Shown one piece after another: positions 47,800-56,688 of a DNA stretch of 64,000 bases. Each line of letters begins with the position of its first letter. Position 1 is the first letter of the stretch. The position numbers were made by a program, and so were the translations under genes. Where the stretch lies: contig CP054190.1 of NCBI GenBank assembly GCA_015709575.1, forward strand, positions 1,054,001 through 1,118,000, in the 5' to 3' direction. Source of the DNA: Planctomycetia bacterium. GTDB lineage: Bacteria; Planctomycetota; Phycisphaerae; UBA1845; Fen-1342. The notes under the pieces were generated by a model. It did not search any database. It saw nothing but the letters and a program-made list of their open reading frames with translations, and had not been told where the DNA came from.

Positions 47800-47830
47800 T
47801 ACGGACTGTACAGAACGCGGCGCGCCGATG

Positions 47831-49147
47831 TCAATCCGAGTCCGTCGCCGTCCCGGTCACTTGCAGCGCGTGTTGAATCAGTGCCCAGGCCGCGGCGTCC
47901 GCAGCCGATTCAGCCCCGGGCGCGCCGCTGTTCGTGCAGATCAGAACAGCGAAGTTTTTCTCGGGTGCAACCCAGGTGACTGCAAACCACATCGTGTTGC
48001 TGCCGTTGTGCCAGAATAGCTCGCCGCCCCACGCGCGTCGGTCGCTGACCCAGCCCATCGCGTAGTCGCCGTCGGGCGGCGCGGTGTGCAGCCGGGCGAA
48101 CGTCTCGGGCTTCAGAAAACCATCGCCCGGATCGGCATCGGCGCGTCCTGTCAGTCCGCGGGCCTGTCGCGCGCCTTGAAGATGGGCTGACACGAACTTC
48201 GCCCAGTCGGGGATCGAGCAATGCACGCGGCCGGCAGGTCCGATGGCCGGCGGATTGTCCGCCCGCGGACCGGGGCGCACGGCCGTGAGCTTGCCGCGCT
48301 TCAGGTAATGCCCGCGCGGCTGGTCCAGCGCTTCCGGCGTTCCGGGAGCGCCATACCCGACTGTGCGCATGCCGAGCGGCGCATAGACCTCCTCCTGCAT
48401 CAGCGTTTCCCACGTACGGTCGGCGGCTGTTTCCAGCAGGACGCCCGCAATCGCAAACCCGGTGTTCGAGTAGATCATCTTTGATCCCGCCGGCGCCACC
48501 GGCTTTCGGGCCACCTCGGCGTCCACCAGCTTCCGGCGCGCTGCGGCATCGGATCCCTCGAATGTCCACAGGCTGGCCCACAGCGCTTCGGGTACGGCGG
48601 TCGAGGCGCCGCCGCGATTCATGAGCAGTTGTTCGAGCGTGACGCTGCGCCAATCCGGGTGAATCTTTTCGCCGAGATCAGTAAGCGCCTCCCCAACGGT
48701 CGTGTCCCAGCGGATGACGCCCTTCTCCACCATCCGCGCCGCCAACGTTGCTGTCATCGCCTTCGTGCAGGATCCGATGTGAAAGAGGTCGTGGACGGTG
48801 GCCGGATCGCTGGCGTTGTGGCGGCGAACGCCGACCACGCCAACGGCGCGCAGTCCGCGGTCATCGACGATTGCACCGATCAGCGCCGGCAATTCGTGCT
48901 GCTCTCGGATGGGTTGCAGAAGCGCCTCGATGGCCGGATCAGAACGGACCGCTCCGTCCGCGTCCTCTGCGCGCGCGGCGACGGTACCGCCGGCATCGTC
49001 GCGGTTCGCATCGCCCGGGTCGCCCGAACTCGGGGCGCCGTTTCGGCAGCCCGCCGACCCTGCGATCAGCACGAGCAGCGCCGAGACGACGTGTGCGCGG
49101 GAGCGGCCGGAGCGGGAGTGACGAGGGATCGGTACACTCGCAGGCAT
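47831..49147 (-). CDS. Beta-lactamase-fold serine hydrolase lipoprotein (class C / EstB type)
   Basis: The protein is 438 residues. An N-terminal signal ends in a lipobox (IAGSAGC), so it should be envelope-anchored. The serine motif SCTK is at about residues 126-129, the second motif YSN occurs in MIYSNTGFAIAGVLL, and the third is replaced by HNGS in FWHNGSNTMWFAVTW. The family includes AmpC, D-amino-acid peptidases and esterases; resistance activity should not be assumed. Its ATG overlaps the start codon of the divergent rRNA methyltransferase gene. GAGG lies 6 nt upstream, inside that neighbour. Confidence 0.87.
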   Translation of the reverse strand: MPASVPIPRHSRSGRSRAHVVSALLVLIAGSAGCRNGAPSSGDPGDANRDDAGGTVAARAEDADGAVRSDPAIEALLQPIREQHELPALIGAIVDDRGLRAVGVVGVRRHNASDPATVHDLFHIGSCTKAMTATLAARMVEKGVIRWDTTVGEALTDLGEKIHPDWRSVTLEQLLMNRGGASTAVPEALWASLWTFEGSDAAARRKLVDAEVARKPVAPAGSKMIYSNTGFAIAGVLLETAADRTWETLMQEEVYAPLGMRTVGYGAPGTPEALDQPRGHYLKRGKLTAVRPGPRADNPPAIGPAGRVHCSIPDWAKFVSAHLQGARQARGLTGRADADPGDGFLKPETFARLHTAPPDGDYAMGWVSDRRAWGGELFWHNGSNTMWFAVTWVAPEKNFAVLICTNSGAPGAESAADAAAWALIQHALQVTGTATDSD

Positions 49148-49946
49148 GGAGCACCTCGAAGGGCGACAAAGCGTGCTGGCGGCGCTGAGCGCGTCGCAAC
49201 GCCGGTTTCACTCCATCCTACTTCGCCGCGGCATTCACGCGGAGAGCGTGGCAGAAATCATCGATCTGGCCGCCCAGCGCCATGTGCCGGTGCGATACGT
49301 CGAGGAAGGGGAGCTGGCGGCACACGCCCACGGGACCACGCATGGCGGCGTCATCGCCCTGTGCGGACCCAAGCCGCGCCTGGACGCGAATGGGCTGCAG
49401 GAATTGCTCGACCGAACCCCCGGTCCGCCGCTGCTGCTGCTGCTGGAGGGAATCGACGACGCTCGCAACCTGGGCTTCGCCATCCGTACGGCCGAGGCGA
49501 TGGGGGTTACGGCCCTGTTGATCAAGCGGCACGTGTGGGACTTTGATGCGGCGGAGGTCGCCCGACCGGCGTCGGGCGCCTATGAACGCCTGCCGCTCGT
49601 GCAACTGGCGGACACCGCGCCGCTGGCGCGACTGAGCGCTCGCGGCGTGCGCCTGATCGGGTGCCTGGCGAACGCCAAGCGGACGATCCATGAGTGCGAC
49701 CTGTGCGGGCCGGTGCTGCTCGTAATCGGTGGCGAAAAGCGCGGCGTCAGCGGGGCGGTGCGCTCTGTCTGCGATGCCTTCGCGACGATTCCAACAGTCG
49801 GCGGCGCCAGCTCGCTGGCGCTGTCACACGCGGCGGCGATTGTCTGCGCGGAAGCGCTTCGCCAGCGCCGCGCCCGTGCCGCGCTGGACGCTGATGCTGC
49901 GGGTTCATCAACGTCTGCTGCGCCGCCGCGGACCGACTCCTGCTAG
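49146..49946 (+). CDS. SpoU-family RNA 2'-O-methyltransferase (RlmB/TrmH-like)
   Basis: The protein is 266 residues. The N-terminus MEHLEGRQSVLAALSAS is the substrate-binding domain typical of RlmB-like enzymes. The trefoil-knot SPOUT domain shows motif 1 (NLGFAIRTAEAMG), motif 2 (VLLVIGGEKRGVS) and motif 3 (SSLALSHAAAI). These enzymes methylate ribose in rRNA or tRNA with SAM; the target is not set by sequence. TACACT (49133-49138) lies 7 nt before the ATG without a Shine-Dalgarno. The selenoprotein gene follows 10 bases later. Confidence 0.9.
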   Translation: MEHLEGRQSVLAALSASQRRFHSILLRRGIHAESVAEIIDLAAQRHVPVRYVEEGELAAHAHGTTHGGVIALCGPKPRLDANGLQELLDRTPGPPLLLLLEGIDDARNLGFAIRTAEAMGVTALLIKRHVWDFDAAEVARPASGAYERLPLVQLADTAPLARLSARGVRLIGCLANAKRTIHECDLCGPVLLVIGGEKRGVSGAVRSVCDAFATIPTVGGASSLALSHAAAIVCAEALRQRRARAALDADAAGSSTSAAPPRTDSC

Positions 49947-49955
49947 AATCGCGGT

Positions 49956-50774
49956 GTGCTTCACTCGTCGCCGGAACGCGATTCCCCGCCGCAAGCCGAC
50001 GGTGCTTCTGCCTCCGCGGCCTCATCCGGGCGTGGTCCGGGCTGGGCCGCGGTCCTGCTGTGCCTCGGGCTGACGTTCAGCGGCGCAGCGGCCTACCTGT
50101 TGCTGATCGACATTCATTGGATGCACCGCAGCGGCGCGCCGCTCATTGCGTCGCTCGCGTTAGGGGCATTCTGGGCCACCCGAAACGCGCTGCGCTCCCG
50201 CCGCCGGGGAATCCGCATCGCGTCGGTGGCAAACGCGATGCTGCTGCCGCTTGGGCTGTATGCCTTTTTCGTCGCCGCCCGGCTGCCAGCTCCGACGAGG
50301 CCGGACCTGGCCGCAGGCATTCCCGACATCACGCTGCATGATCAGCAAGGCCGCCCGGTACACCTGCCGACCATTCTGAAGCAGGGGCCGCTGCTGCTGG
50401 TCTTTTACCGTGGGCACTGGTGACCGAGCTGCATCGCAGAGCTCCGCGGGCTCGGAGCCATCAGTACCGAGATGCAGCGGCGGGGTGGGAGGCTGCTGGC
50501 GGTGTCGACCGACCCGCCCGAGCGCTCAGCGCGCGTGGTCGAGCGCAACCGGCTGCCGTTTGACATCCTCTCCGACGGTGAATCCGCGTTGACACGCGCG
50601 TTCGGCGTTCTGCATCCTGGCGGCGCGCCATCCGGAGCAGACATCGCGGTGCCCTCTCACTTTCTCCTGGACTCGAACGGGCGAGTGTTATGGCGCTGGT
50701 CCGCTGGACGGATTTCCGACCGCATTCACCCGGGCGAGGTGTTGCGCGCTATTCATGAACAATTAGCGCAATAG
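49956..50774 (+). CDS. Selenoprotein: membrane-anchored AhpC/TSA (peroxiredoxin-like) protein, UGA-encoded Sec156
   Basis: One frame runs from GTG 49956 to TAG 50774 with a single TGA at 50421-50423. Across the TGA it reads LLLVFYRGHW-U-PSCIAELRGLG. In the family this is GHWCPxC, so the TGA stands exactly at the catalytic cysteine and gives a U-x-x-C redox motif (U156, C159). The N-terminus has about three membrane helices (WAAVLLCLGLTFSGAAAYLL; LIASLALGAF; VANAMLLPLGLYAFFVAA). The C-terminal thioredoxin-fold domain continues with LLAVSTDPPERSARVV and VPSHFLLDSNGRVLWRW. It should reduce peroxides or disulfides at the membrane; topology is not certain. TAGAAT lies 6 nt before the GTG with no Shine-Dalgarno. 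A SECIS-like hairpin follows the UGA. Confidence 0.87.
50441..50458 (+). promoter_or_regulatory. Bacterial SECIS-like hairpin
   Basis: GCTCCG (50441-50446) and CGGAGC (50453-50458) form a perfect 6-bp stem with loop CGGGCT, which has G in its second position. The stem-loop lies within the coding sequence and its loop begins 23 nt after the UGA, in the range known for bacterial SECIS elements bound by SelB. An alternative stem CCGAGC/GCTCGG (50424-50429 with 50450-50455) is also possible. Confidence 0.7.
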
Positions 50775-50998
50775 CCGCTCCCGGCCGGTGAACAGCGCCC
50801 GGCGGCGACAGCGCGCGTCTGCAGGCGACATTCGGGCATTCCGGGGACGTCCGGTGGCAGTGCCGGGGGCAGGGCGGTTATTGCGATCCGTGACGCGACT
50901 TGCGGCGGCTTCCCCCACGGGTGAAGATTCCGACCCATCCCGCGCCGCGCGGCCGGGAGGCGCTCACCTGACCTGGCCGTTGCAACGGTGTTCTCAGC

Positions 50999-52441
50999 AT
51001 GAGCCATCCGGATCCCGGGAGTTCGCAGCCCCCCCGGCTCTCTGCCGCGGACCACGCCTCGCGCGCGTTGGGCGTCGTTACGCTGGACCAGACGCCGTTT
51101 CTGTTTCGCATGCGGCGCACCCGGAACTGGTTTTTTCTCGGCCTGCTGTACGCCGCGTACTACCTCTGTCGCTACAACCTCAGCACCGTCACACCGGAAA
51201 TCGCGCAGGAGTTCGGCCTCTCGAACGCGCACACAGGCTGGCTCAGCACCGGGCGTGACTTCGGCTACGCCATCGGCACGTTCCTGAACGGTCTCTTTGC
51301 GGATGCGCTCGGCGGCAAGCAGGCGATGGCGATCGGCGCGATCGGGACGGTGGTGCTGAACCTGGCGTTTGGCGCGTTTGCCGGTTGGTTTTCCGCCTGG
51401 GACGTCGCATTCCTGATCACAGGCTTCATTGTGATCCGAACGATCGACGGCTACGCGCAGTCGTTCGGCTCCCCCGGGATGGTGAAGATCAACACCGCCT
51501 GGTTCCGTCGGCGCGAGCGCGGACGCTTCGCCGGCATCTTCGGCGGGATGATCCAACTCGGCGTCGTCGGCGTGAACCAGTTGTCGGTGATCCTGCTGAC
51601 CGGCGCGCTCACGATAGGCGGGGTGGTGCTCTTCAACGTCGGGAAGCAGGATTGGCGGATCATGTTCGTTGTGCCGCCGATGATTCTCGCCGTCATCACG
51701 CTGCTGATGTGGCTCAACGTGAAGAACCACCCGGAGCAGACCGGCTGGCGCGTCCAGCACGAGGACGAGGTCGGCAAGGCGGATGTGTCGGAGACGAAGC
51801 TGCCGTTGGGACAGGTATTCCGCGCCATCGCGTCCAACCCGCTGGTGTGGGTCAACGCCGGCGCTTACATGTGCACCGGCTTCGTGCGACGCGCGTATGA
51901 CTTCTGGTGGGCCAAGTACATGTTTGACGCGTGGAGCGTCGGCAAAGGTTCCTGGGAGTTCGTGGTCCTGGGCTTCACGCTGCCGATCGCAGGTTTTCTA
52001 GGGTCGTTTTCGACCGGGGTGATTTCGGACAACTTCTGCAAGAGCCGCCGTTCGCCGGTCGCCACCGGGCTGTACTTCGTCGAGACGCTGGTGATTCTTG
52101 CCGCGGTGCTGGTGCTCGGGCACTCGCCCTGGGGCTCGCCGATGATGGCAGTCATCTTCCTCACGCTGATATCGCTGACCGTGAACTCCAGTCACTCGAT
52201 CATCGGCACCGCCGTGGCAATGGACATCGGTGGCCGGCAAATGGCCGGTTTCGCGCTGGGCGTCATTAATTCGTTCCAATACGTCGGGGCGATTGCGGCC
52301 GGTTTTCTGCTCGGCGTGTTGATCGACTGGTTCAAGTGGGACGCGCTCTTTCTATCGATGCTCCCGTTCAGCATCCTGGGGACGGTGCTGATGCTGGCCA
52401 CCTGGATCGCCACGCGCGGCAAGAACGTCCGCGGGGCGTAG
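50999..52441 (+). CDS. MFS transporter of the organophosphate:phosphate antiporter family (GlpT/UhpT-like)
   Basis: The protein is 480 residues with 12 membrane helices. YAAYYLCRYNLSTVTPEIAQ (helix 1 region) and LSTGRDFGYAIGTFLNGLFA match the GlpT/UhpT group, which exchanges glycerol-3-phosphate or hexose-6-phosphate for phosphate. TIDGYAQSFGSPGMVKINTA followed by WFRRRERGRFAGIFG is the conserved inter-helix segment. Which phosphate ester it carries is unknown. The ATG at 50999 has no strong ribosome-binding site. Confidence 0.85.
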   Translation: MSHPDPGSSQPPRLSAADHASRALGVVTLDQTPFLFRMRRTRNWFFLGLLYAAYYLCRYNLSTVTPEIAQEFGLSNAHTGWLSTGRDFGYAIGTFLNGLFADALGGKQAMAIGAIGTVVLNLAFGAFAGWFSAWDVAFLITGFIVIRTIDGYAQSFGSPGMVKINTAWFRRRERGRFAGIFGGMIQLGVVGVNQLSVILLTGALTIGGVVLFNVGKQDWRIMFVVPPMILAVITLLMWLNVKNHPEQTGWRVQHEDEVGKADVSETKLPLGQVFRAIASNPLVWVNAGAYMCTGFVRRAYDFWWAKYMFDAWSVGKGSWEFVVLGFTLPIAGFLGSFSTGVISDNFCKSRRSPVATGLYFVETLVILAAVLVLGHSPWGSPMMAVIFLTLISLTVNSSHSIIGTAVAMDIGGRQMAGFALGVINSFQYVGAIAAGFLLGVLIDWFKWDALFLSMLPFSILGTVLMLATWIATRGKNVRGA

Positions 52442-52605
52442 GCCGGGCCGGTTTGCGCACCCCTCCGGTACGCCGTCCGGTCGCCCTTGGCGCTGCTGCC
52501 ACCGTCCCGCTACACTGCCCGGTTCGATCCCCTGGCTGCCTGCGGCCTTTCATGCCGCCGAGCTGGAGCGGGGTGGCATCGTCTGGTTCAAGAGGATATT
52601 CAGCC

Positions 52606-52881
52606 GTGGCGCACTCACTTTCCGCCGAAAAGCGAATCCGTCAGAACGCCAAGCGAAACGCCCGCAACCGGGCACGCAAGGCAGAGCTCAAGTCCGTGAT
52701 GCGCAAGACGCAGGCGGCGCTGGCCGGCAGCGACGTGGCGGCCGCGGAGACGGCGGTCAAGGCCGCCATCCGCAAGCTCGACCGCGATTCCACTGGGCCC
52801 ACGCTGCACCGCAACGCGGCCGCCCGGCGAAAGAGCAAGCTTGCCCGCAAGCTCAATGCCCTCAAGGCCGGCAAGAAGTAG
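52606..52881 (+). CDS. rpsT: 30S ribosomal protein bS20
   Basis: The protein is 91 residues. VAHSLSAEKRIRQNAKRNAR at the N-terminus and LHRNAAARRKSKLARKLNAL at the C-terminus are the bS20 signature. The start is GTG 52606 with AAGAGGA 9 nt upstream; initiation at non-ATG codons is common for rpsT. A TACACT box at 52511-52516 may be its -10 element. Confidence 0.95.
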   Translation: MAHSLSAEKRIRQNAKRNARNRARKAELKSVMRKTQAALAGSDVAAAETAVKAAIRKLDRDSTGPTLHRNAAARRKSKLARKLNALKAGKK

Positions 52882-52986
52882 CCGGCCCGCGGCCGACGGT
52901 AATCGTCGCCGCGATTCAGGGCGGCCCGACGCGCGGCCGATAATCCCGGATGGATTCTGCTTCACCCCCCGCCCGGAGCGCGCCCG

Positions 52987-54750
52987 GTGTTCAACGTCAT
53001 TCACATCACGCACGAGGCCGTCCACAAGGTGGGCGGCATTGGCACCGTCCTCGAAGGCCTGATCACCAGCCGGCCCTACCGGGACCACGTCGGGCGAACT
53101 TTGCTCGTCGCCCCGATGTTCTACCCGGAGAATCCGCAGCGATTGGGCGAAGGCGGCGTGATTGAGTACTCGTCGCTCGATCATCTGCATGACGGCCCGT
53201 ATGCCGATTCGTTCCTGCGAATTCAGCGCGAGTTTCACGTTCACATCGCCTATGGGCAGCGCGTGTTGCAGGATGATGCCAGCGGTCGCCGCGCGCGGGT
53301 CGAGGTGCTGCTGATCGATCTGCGCCACATTCACCGCCCCAGGGTGGATGAGCTCAAGGGCCGTTTGTGGGAGCACTACGGCCTGCAATCGCACCGCTAC
53401 GAGCAGGTCTGGGATTTCGAGCAGTACGTGCAACTCGCCGCCGCGGCGCTGCCGGCCATCGAGGCGCTGGGGCTGGCGACGGCTGATCAACCGGCGATCG
53501 CGCTCGCGCACGAGTACATGGGAGTGCCGACTGCGCTGGGTTTGCAGGCGACGCATCCACAGCGCTACCGCACGCTGTTCCATGCGCACGAGGTCGCGAC
53601 CGTGCGCCGCATCGTCGAGGAGCATGCCGGCCACGACGTGATGTTCTACAACGTGCTGGAGGCGGCGCGCAAGGCGGGGTTGTACATCGATGACGTCTTC
53701 GGCCCGCAGGACGATTACTACAAGCACGCGATCGTTTCCACGACGCACGACTGCGACGGCCTGCTGGCGGTCGGGCATCACGTCGTCCGCGAGCTGCAGT
53801 TCATGGGGCGCTCTTTCGAGGACGCGGACGTGACGCTGGCCTACAACGGAATTGCCGCGACGCGCATTGACCTTGCCCAGCGGCAGGCCTGCCGGGCGCA
53901 CCTGCGGAACTATTGCGAGTCGCTGCTGGGGTGGCGGCCGGATTACGTCTTTACGCACGTCACGCGCCTGGTCCGCAGCAAGGCGCTGTGGCGCGATTTG
54001 CAGGTGCTGCTGGAGATGGATGAGGAGCTGGGGCGGCGAGGCAAGTCCGCGACGCTGCTGCTGTTGAGCACAGAGCTGCCGCGGCGCCCGCTCTCGGAAG
54101 TCCTGCGGATGGAGCGCGAATGGGATTGGCCGCTGGCGCACCGCGAGGGCTGGCCCGATCTGACGCCCGGCGAAGCGGCCTTCTACCGCCACGTGCAATC
54201 CTTCAACGCCCGCGCCCGCAACATCCACTGCATCTACATCAACCAGTTCGGCTTCTCGCCCGATACCTGCGGCGCGCGCGTCCCGCCGGAAGTGGAGTTC
54301 ATCGATATCCGCCGCGGCAGCGACGTCGAGCTGGGCCTGTCGCTCTACGAGCCGTTCGGCATCAGCCCGGTCGAGCCGCTCACCTTCGGCGGCATCTGTG
54401 TGATCAGCACGTCGTGCGGCTGTGCGGGTTTCGTCAAGCAGATCGGCGGCGCCGGCTCTCGGAACATCGTGCTGGCCGATTACATCCATTCGCACGGAGC
54501 GGATTCATCGATCAAGGCGGCGATCAACATCGGCGAGTCGCAGCGCACGCGGGCGGAGGCCGCCGCCGCGACGCACGTCGCCGAGGAGATCCTACAGCGC
54601 CTGCCCAACAGCGATGACGACCAGCAGGCGCTGCTGGACGGCGGGTTCGAGCTGGCCTCGCGCATGAGCTGGGACACGGTCGCCGACCGGTTCATCCTGC
54701 CGGCGATGCGCCGCGCGGCCGTCCGCCGCCGGGCGCTGAAGCTGGCGTAA
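52987..54750 (+). CDS. Glycogen/starch synthase-like glycosyltransferase (GT-B)
   Basis: The protein is 587 residues from GTG 52987. The N-terminal MFNVIHITHEAVHKVGGIGT contains KVGGIG, the counterpart of KTGGL in glycogen synthases, and ALAHEYMGVPTALGLQ follows. The C-terminal donor domain has YEPFGISPVEPLTFGGICVI, an E-x7-E motif, then STSCGCAGFV. The sequence is nearer to unusual bacterial and archaeal GT5/GT3-like synthases than to E. coli GlgA, so glucan synthesis is likely but unproven. It follows rpsT by about 105 bases; a GATAAT box near 52939 could be its promoter. Confidence 0.82.
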   Translation: MFNVIHITHEAVHKVGGIGTVLEGLITSRPYRDHVGRTLLVAPMFYPENPQRLGEGGVIEYSSLDHLHDGPYADSFLRIQREFHVHIAYGQRVLQDDASGRRARVEVLLIDLRHIHRPRVDELKGRLWEHYGLQSHRYEQVWDFEQYVQLAAAALPAIEALGLATADQPAIALAHEYMGVPTALGLQATHPQRYRTLFHAHEVATVRRIVEEHAGHDVMFYNVLEAARKAGLYIDDVFGPQDDYYKHAIVSTTHDCDGLLAVGHHVVRELQFMGRSFEDADVTLAYNGIAATRIDLAQRQACRAHLRNYCESLLGWRPDYVFTHVTRLVRSKALWRDLQVLLEMDEELGRRGKSATLLLLSTELPRRPLSEVLRMEREWDWPLAHREGWPDLTPGEAAFYRHVQSFNARARNIHCIYINQFGFSPDTCGARVPPEVEFIDIRRGSDVELGLSLYEPFGISPVEPLTFGGICVISTSCGCAGFVKQIGGAGSRNIVLADYIHSHGADSSIKAAINIGESQRTRAEAAAATHVAEEILQRLPNSDDDQQALLDGGFELASRMSWDTVADRFILPAMRRAAVRRRALKLA

Positions 54751-55212
54751 CCGGCCTCGCCGCAGCCAGTTCAGTGTTTCGCGCTGCGTTTCGCACTCGT
54801 TTCCACGCGCGGAATTGCATCCGGTATCGCACTACGTCTCACGCCGTCATTCGAACGTGTCTCCACCTCGTCCTTATCGCTACGGGGTGGCATGCGACGC
54901 CGCTTAGTTCGCGGCGTTGGGTGGCATGCCTTCGCGGTACTCCGCGTAGGCATGCGAGGTGTGCTGCGTGGCGTGCCCGGCGCTCGTTGCATGCTCACGC
55001 TGCGTACAGCGAGAGCATGCCACCCGCCGGCGGGCGAAGACGAACGCACGGCTTCCGCTGTGCATCGTTTCTTCTCGCGGCCACCCCGGCATCAAGTGTC
55101 AATTCCAATAATTCTGTTGCCGATAACCGCGGTCGGCATAAAATCGTAGGCGGTGTGCCGGCGGCTCGACGGGCGGGTCGCGGCGCGGTCACGTCAACAG
55201 GGAGCATCGATC
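54751..55212. other. Intergenic region with clustered GGCATGC repeats
   Basis: About 460 bases upstream of the G-tract gene. An open frame crosses it but has no credible start or protein character. It holds GGGTGGCATGC at 54885-54895 and 54919-54929, GGCATGC at 54949-54955, TGCATGC at 54988-54994 and the inverted copy GCATGCCACCC at 55015-55025. GGGAG before the ATG at 55213 is a ribosome-binding site. Confidence 0.5.
54885..55025. repeat. GGGTGGCATGC direct and inverted repeats
   Basis: Two direct copies and one inverted copy of an 11-base unit, with shorter GGCATGC and TGCATGC copies between, span 141 bases. The outer copies face each other as in a terminal inverted repeat. No transposase is present, so it may be a short non-autonomous element or a protein-binding array. 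Confidence 0.5.
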
Positions 55213-56600
55213 ATGGAAAGCCGGAATTGGGCTGCGGGCGGTGTGGCTGTCGCAATCGGCCTGGCGCTTGGCGGGGGGGGGGGGGGGGCATCGTGCAGGC
55301 CGCTAATGTCATCTCGGTGACGGCCTCGGGCGGCGGGGCGTACACGATTGTTTCGAGCGGGGGTGACGATCAGATCGTTGAATTGGATTCGCCGGGGACG
55401 TTCACGATCACTGCCGACGAAGACAGCACGGGCGCGAACAGTTTTGACGGCTACATCAACACGGTGCGGTTCGGCTCGGGCGCGACGGACGGCACGTATA
55501 ACGTGCGGATCGCCCGGAACACCGCGGGCGACTTCTACAGCACCGGCGCGCGGAACGTCGGGTGGGTGGACATTGCGTCGGGGAATAAGCGTGGCAATCT
55601 CGGGATGGTGGTGATCGACGGCCGCTGGGGATACAAGAAATCGGGCGGCAGCTTCATGAACTGCGACCCATCGTCGGGCGAGATCACGCGCCTATATGAG
55701 GCGAAGAAGATCGGGTCGGATAACAACCAGCGATTCCAAATCGGAACCAACGGAGACGACCAAAGCAGCGGTTCGATCTCCGTCGGCGGCGAGATCATCG
55801 TGGGCCTGGCGGATGATGGGAATTCGGTCGGCTGGAACCTGGCGGTGACGCTGGCCCGCGACCTGGCGGGTGTGATCGAATCGACCGGCGAGAACGGTCT
55901 GACGTTCAATTCGTGCAGCATCGGCGGCAGTCTCACGGGGGCGATCCGGTCGACGGAATCAATTGCGGGTTCCGGGATTACGATCGACGTAGACCTGTCC
56001 GGCGAGATCATCGCGAACTCGGACGGCGACAGCACGTCCAGCGGTGTCGGGAACATCGATGTTCCGATCCTGATCAAGGGCAGCACAACGAGCACGGGCT
56101 TGATTGAGGCGAAGACCCGCTCCGGATCAGGCGGCCAGTTGCTCAAGAAGATCGATATCGACACGGATCACGGCGGCGCGGTCACGATCGGTTCAAGCAG
56201 CGCCCTGGGCAGTACGGCCTGGGTGCGGATCAATCGATTCGGAGCCCCCAACGGGCAGTGGCTCAGCGGCGCGACGATCCGCGTCGCGGGAACGACATAT
56301 GGGCGCCCGACGATCAACGCCCAGAACCCCTATCCCCAGTCGTACATCGATGATCGCGTGTATTGGGTCAGCGCGGTCAAGGGCGACATGCAGGGGGATC
56401 ACGTCATGAACAACTTTGATACGGACGCCTTCGTCCTTGCGCTGGAAAGCGCTTCGAGCTACAACTCGGCTTTTCCGTGGCTCGCGGAGTCGCGCGTTTT
56501 CCACGGCGACGTCGGGCCCGTGGACGAAGATGTCTGCACGCCTGACGCAGTATTCAACAACTTTGACATCGACTGCTTCGTTGATCTCCTGACCGGTTGA
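55213..56600 (+). CDS. Secreted dockerin-like protein, out of frame at a G16 tract
   Basis: ATG 55213 with GGGAG upstream begins MESRNWAAGGVAVAIGLALG, a signal peptide. The run of 16 G then shifts the frame to an early stop (SSR-stop near 55320). The rest, starting IVQAANVISVTASGGGAYTI, is open in another frame down to TGA 56600. With 17 or 14 G the two parts join into a protein of about 462 residues, with cleavage near VQA-AN. The body is beta-solenoid-like and repetitive, of unknown role. The C-terminal units are MNNFDTDAFV and FNNFDIDCFV. As drawn the gene is off; slippage or sequencing error could explain it. Confidence 0.7.
55273..55288 (+). repeat. Homopolymeric G16 tract inside the signal-peptide region
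   Basis: Sixteen consecutive G follow GGC in the Gly-encoding part of the signal peptide. It is the longest homopolymer I noticed in the window and it decides the reading frame of the gene. Confidence 0.9.
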
Positions 56601-56688
56601 CCTCTGGGATTGAGATATTTCGAGAATTGCGCCGCCCGTGCATGGAGCGCGGGCGGCCGGTTCCGGCTGCGCGAACGGAGTAAGGTCG

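Noticed and set aside
47831-49147. Antibiotic-resistance beta-lactamase
   Set aside because: The family has the SxxK and YxN motifs but lacks the KTG motif (HNGS instead), and it is a lipoprotein like many esterases and peptidases of this fold. Resistance is not supported.
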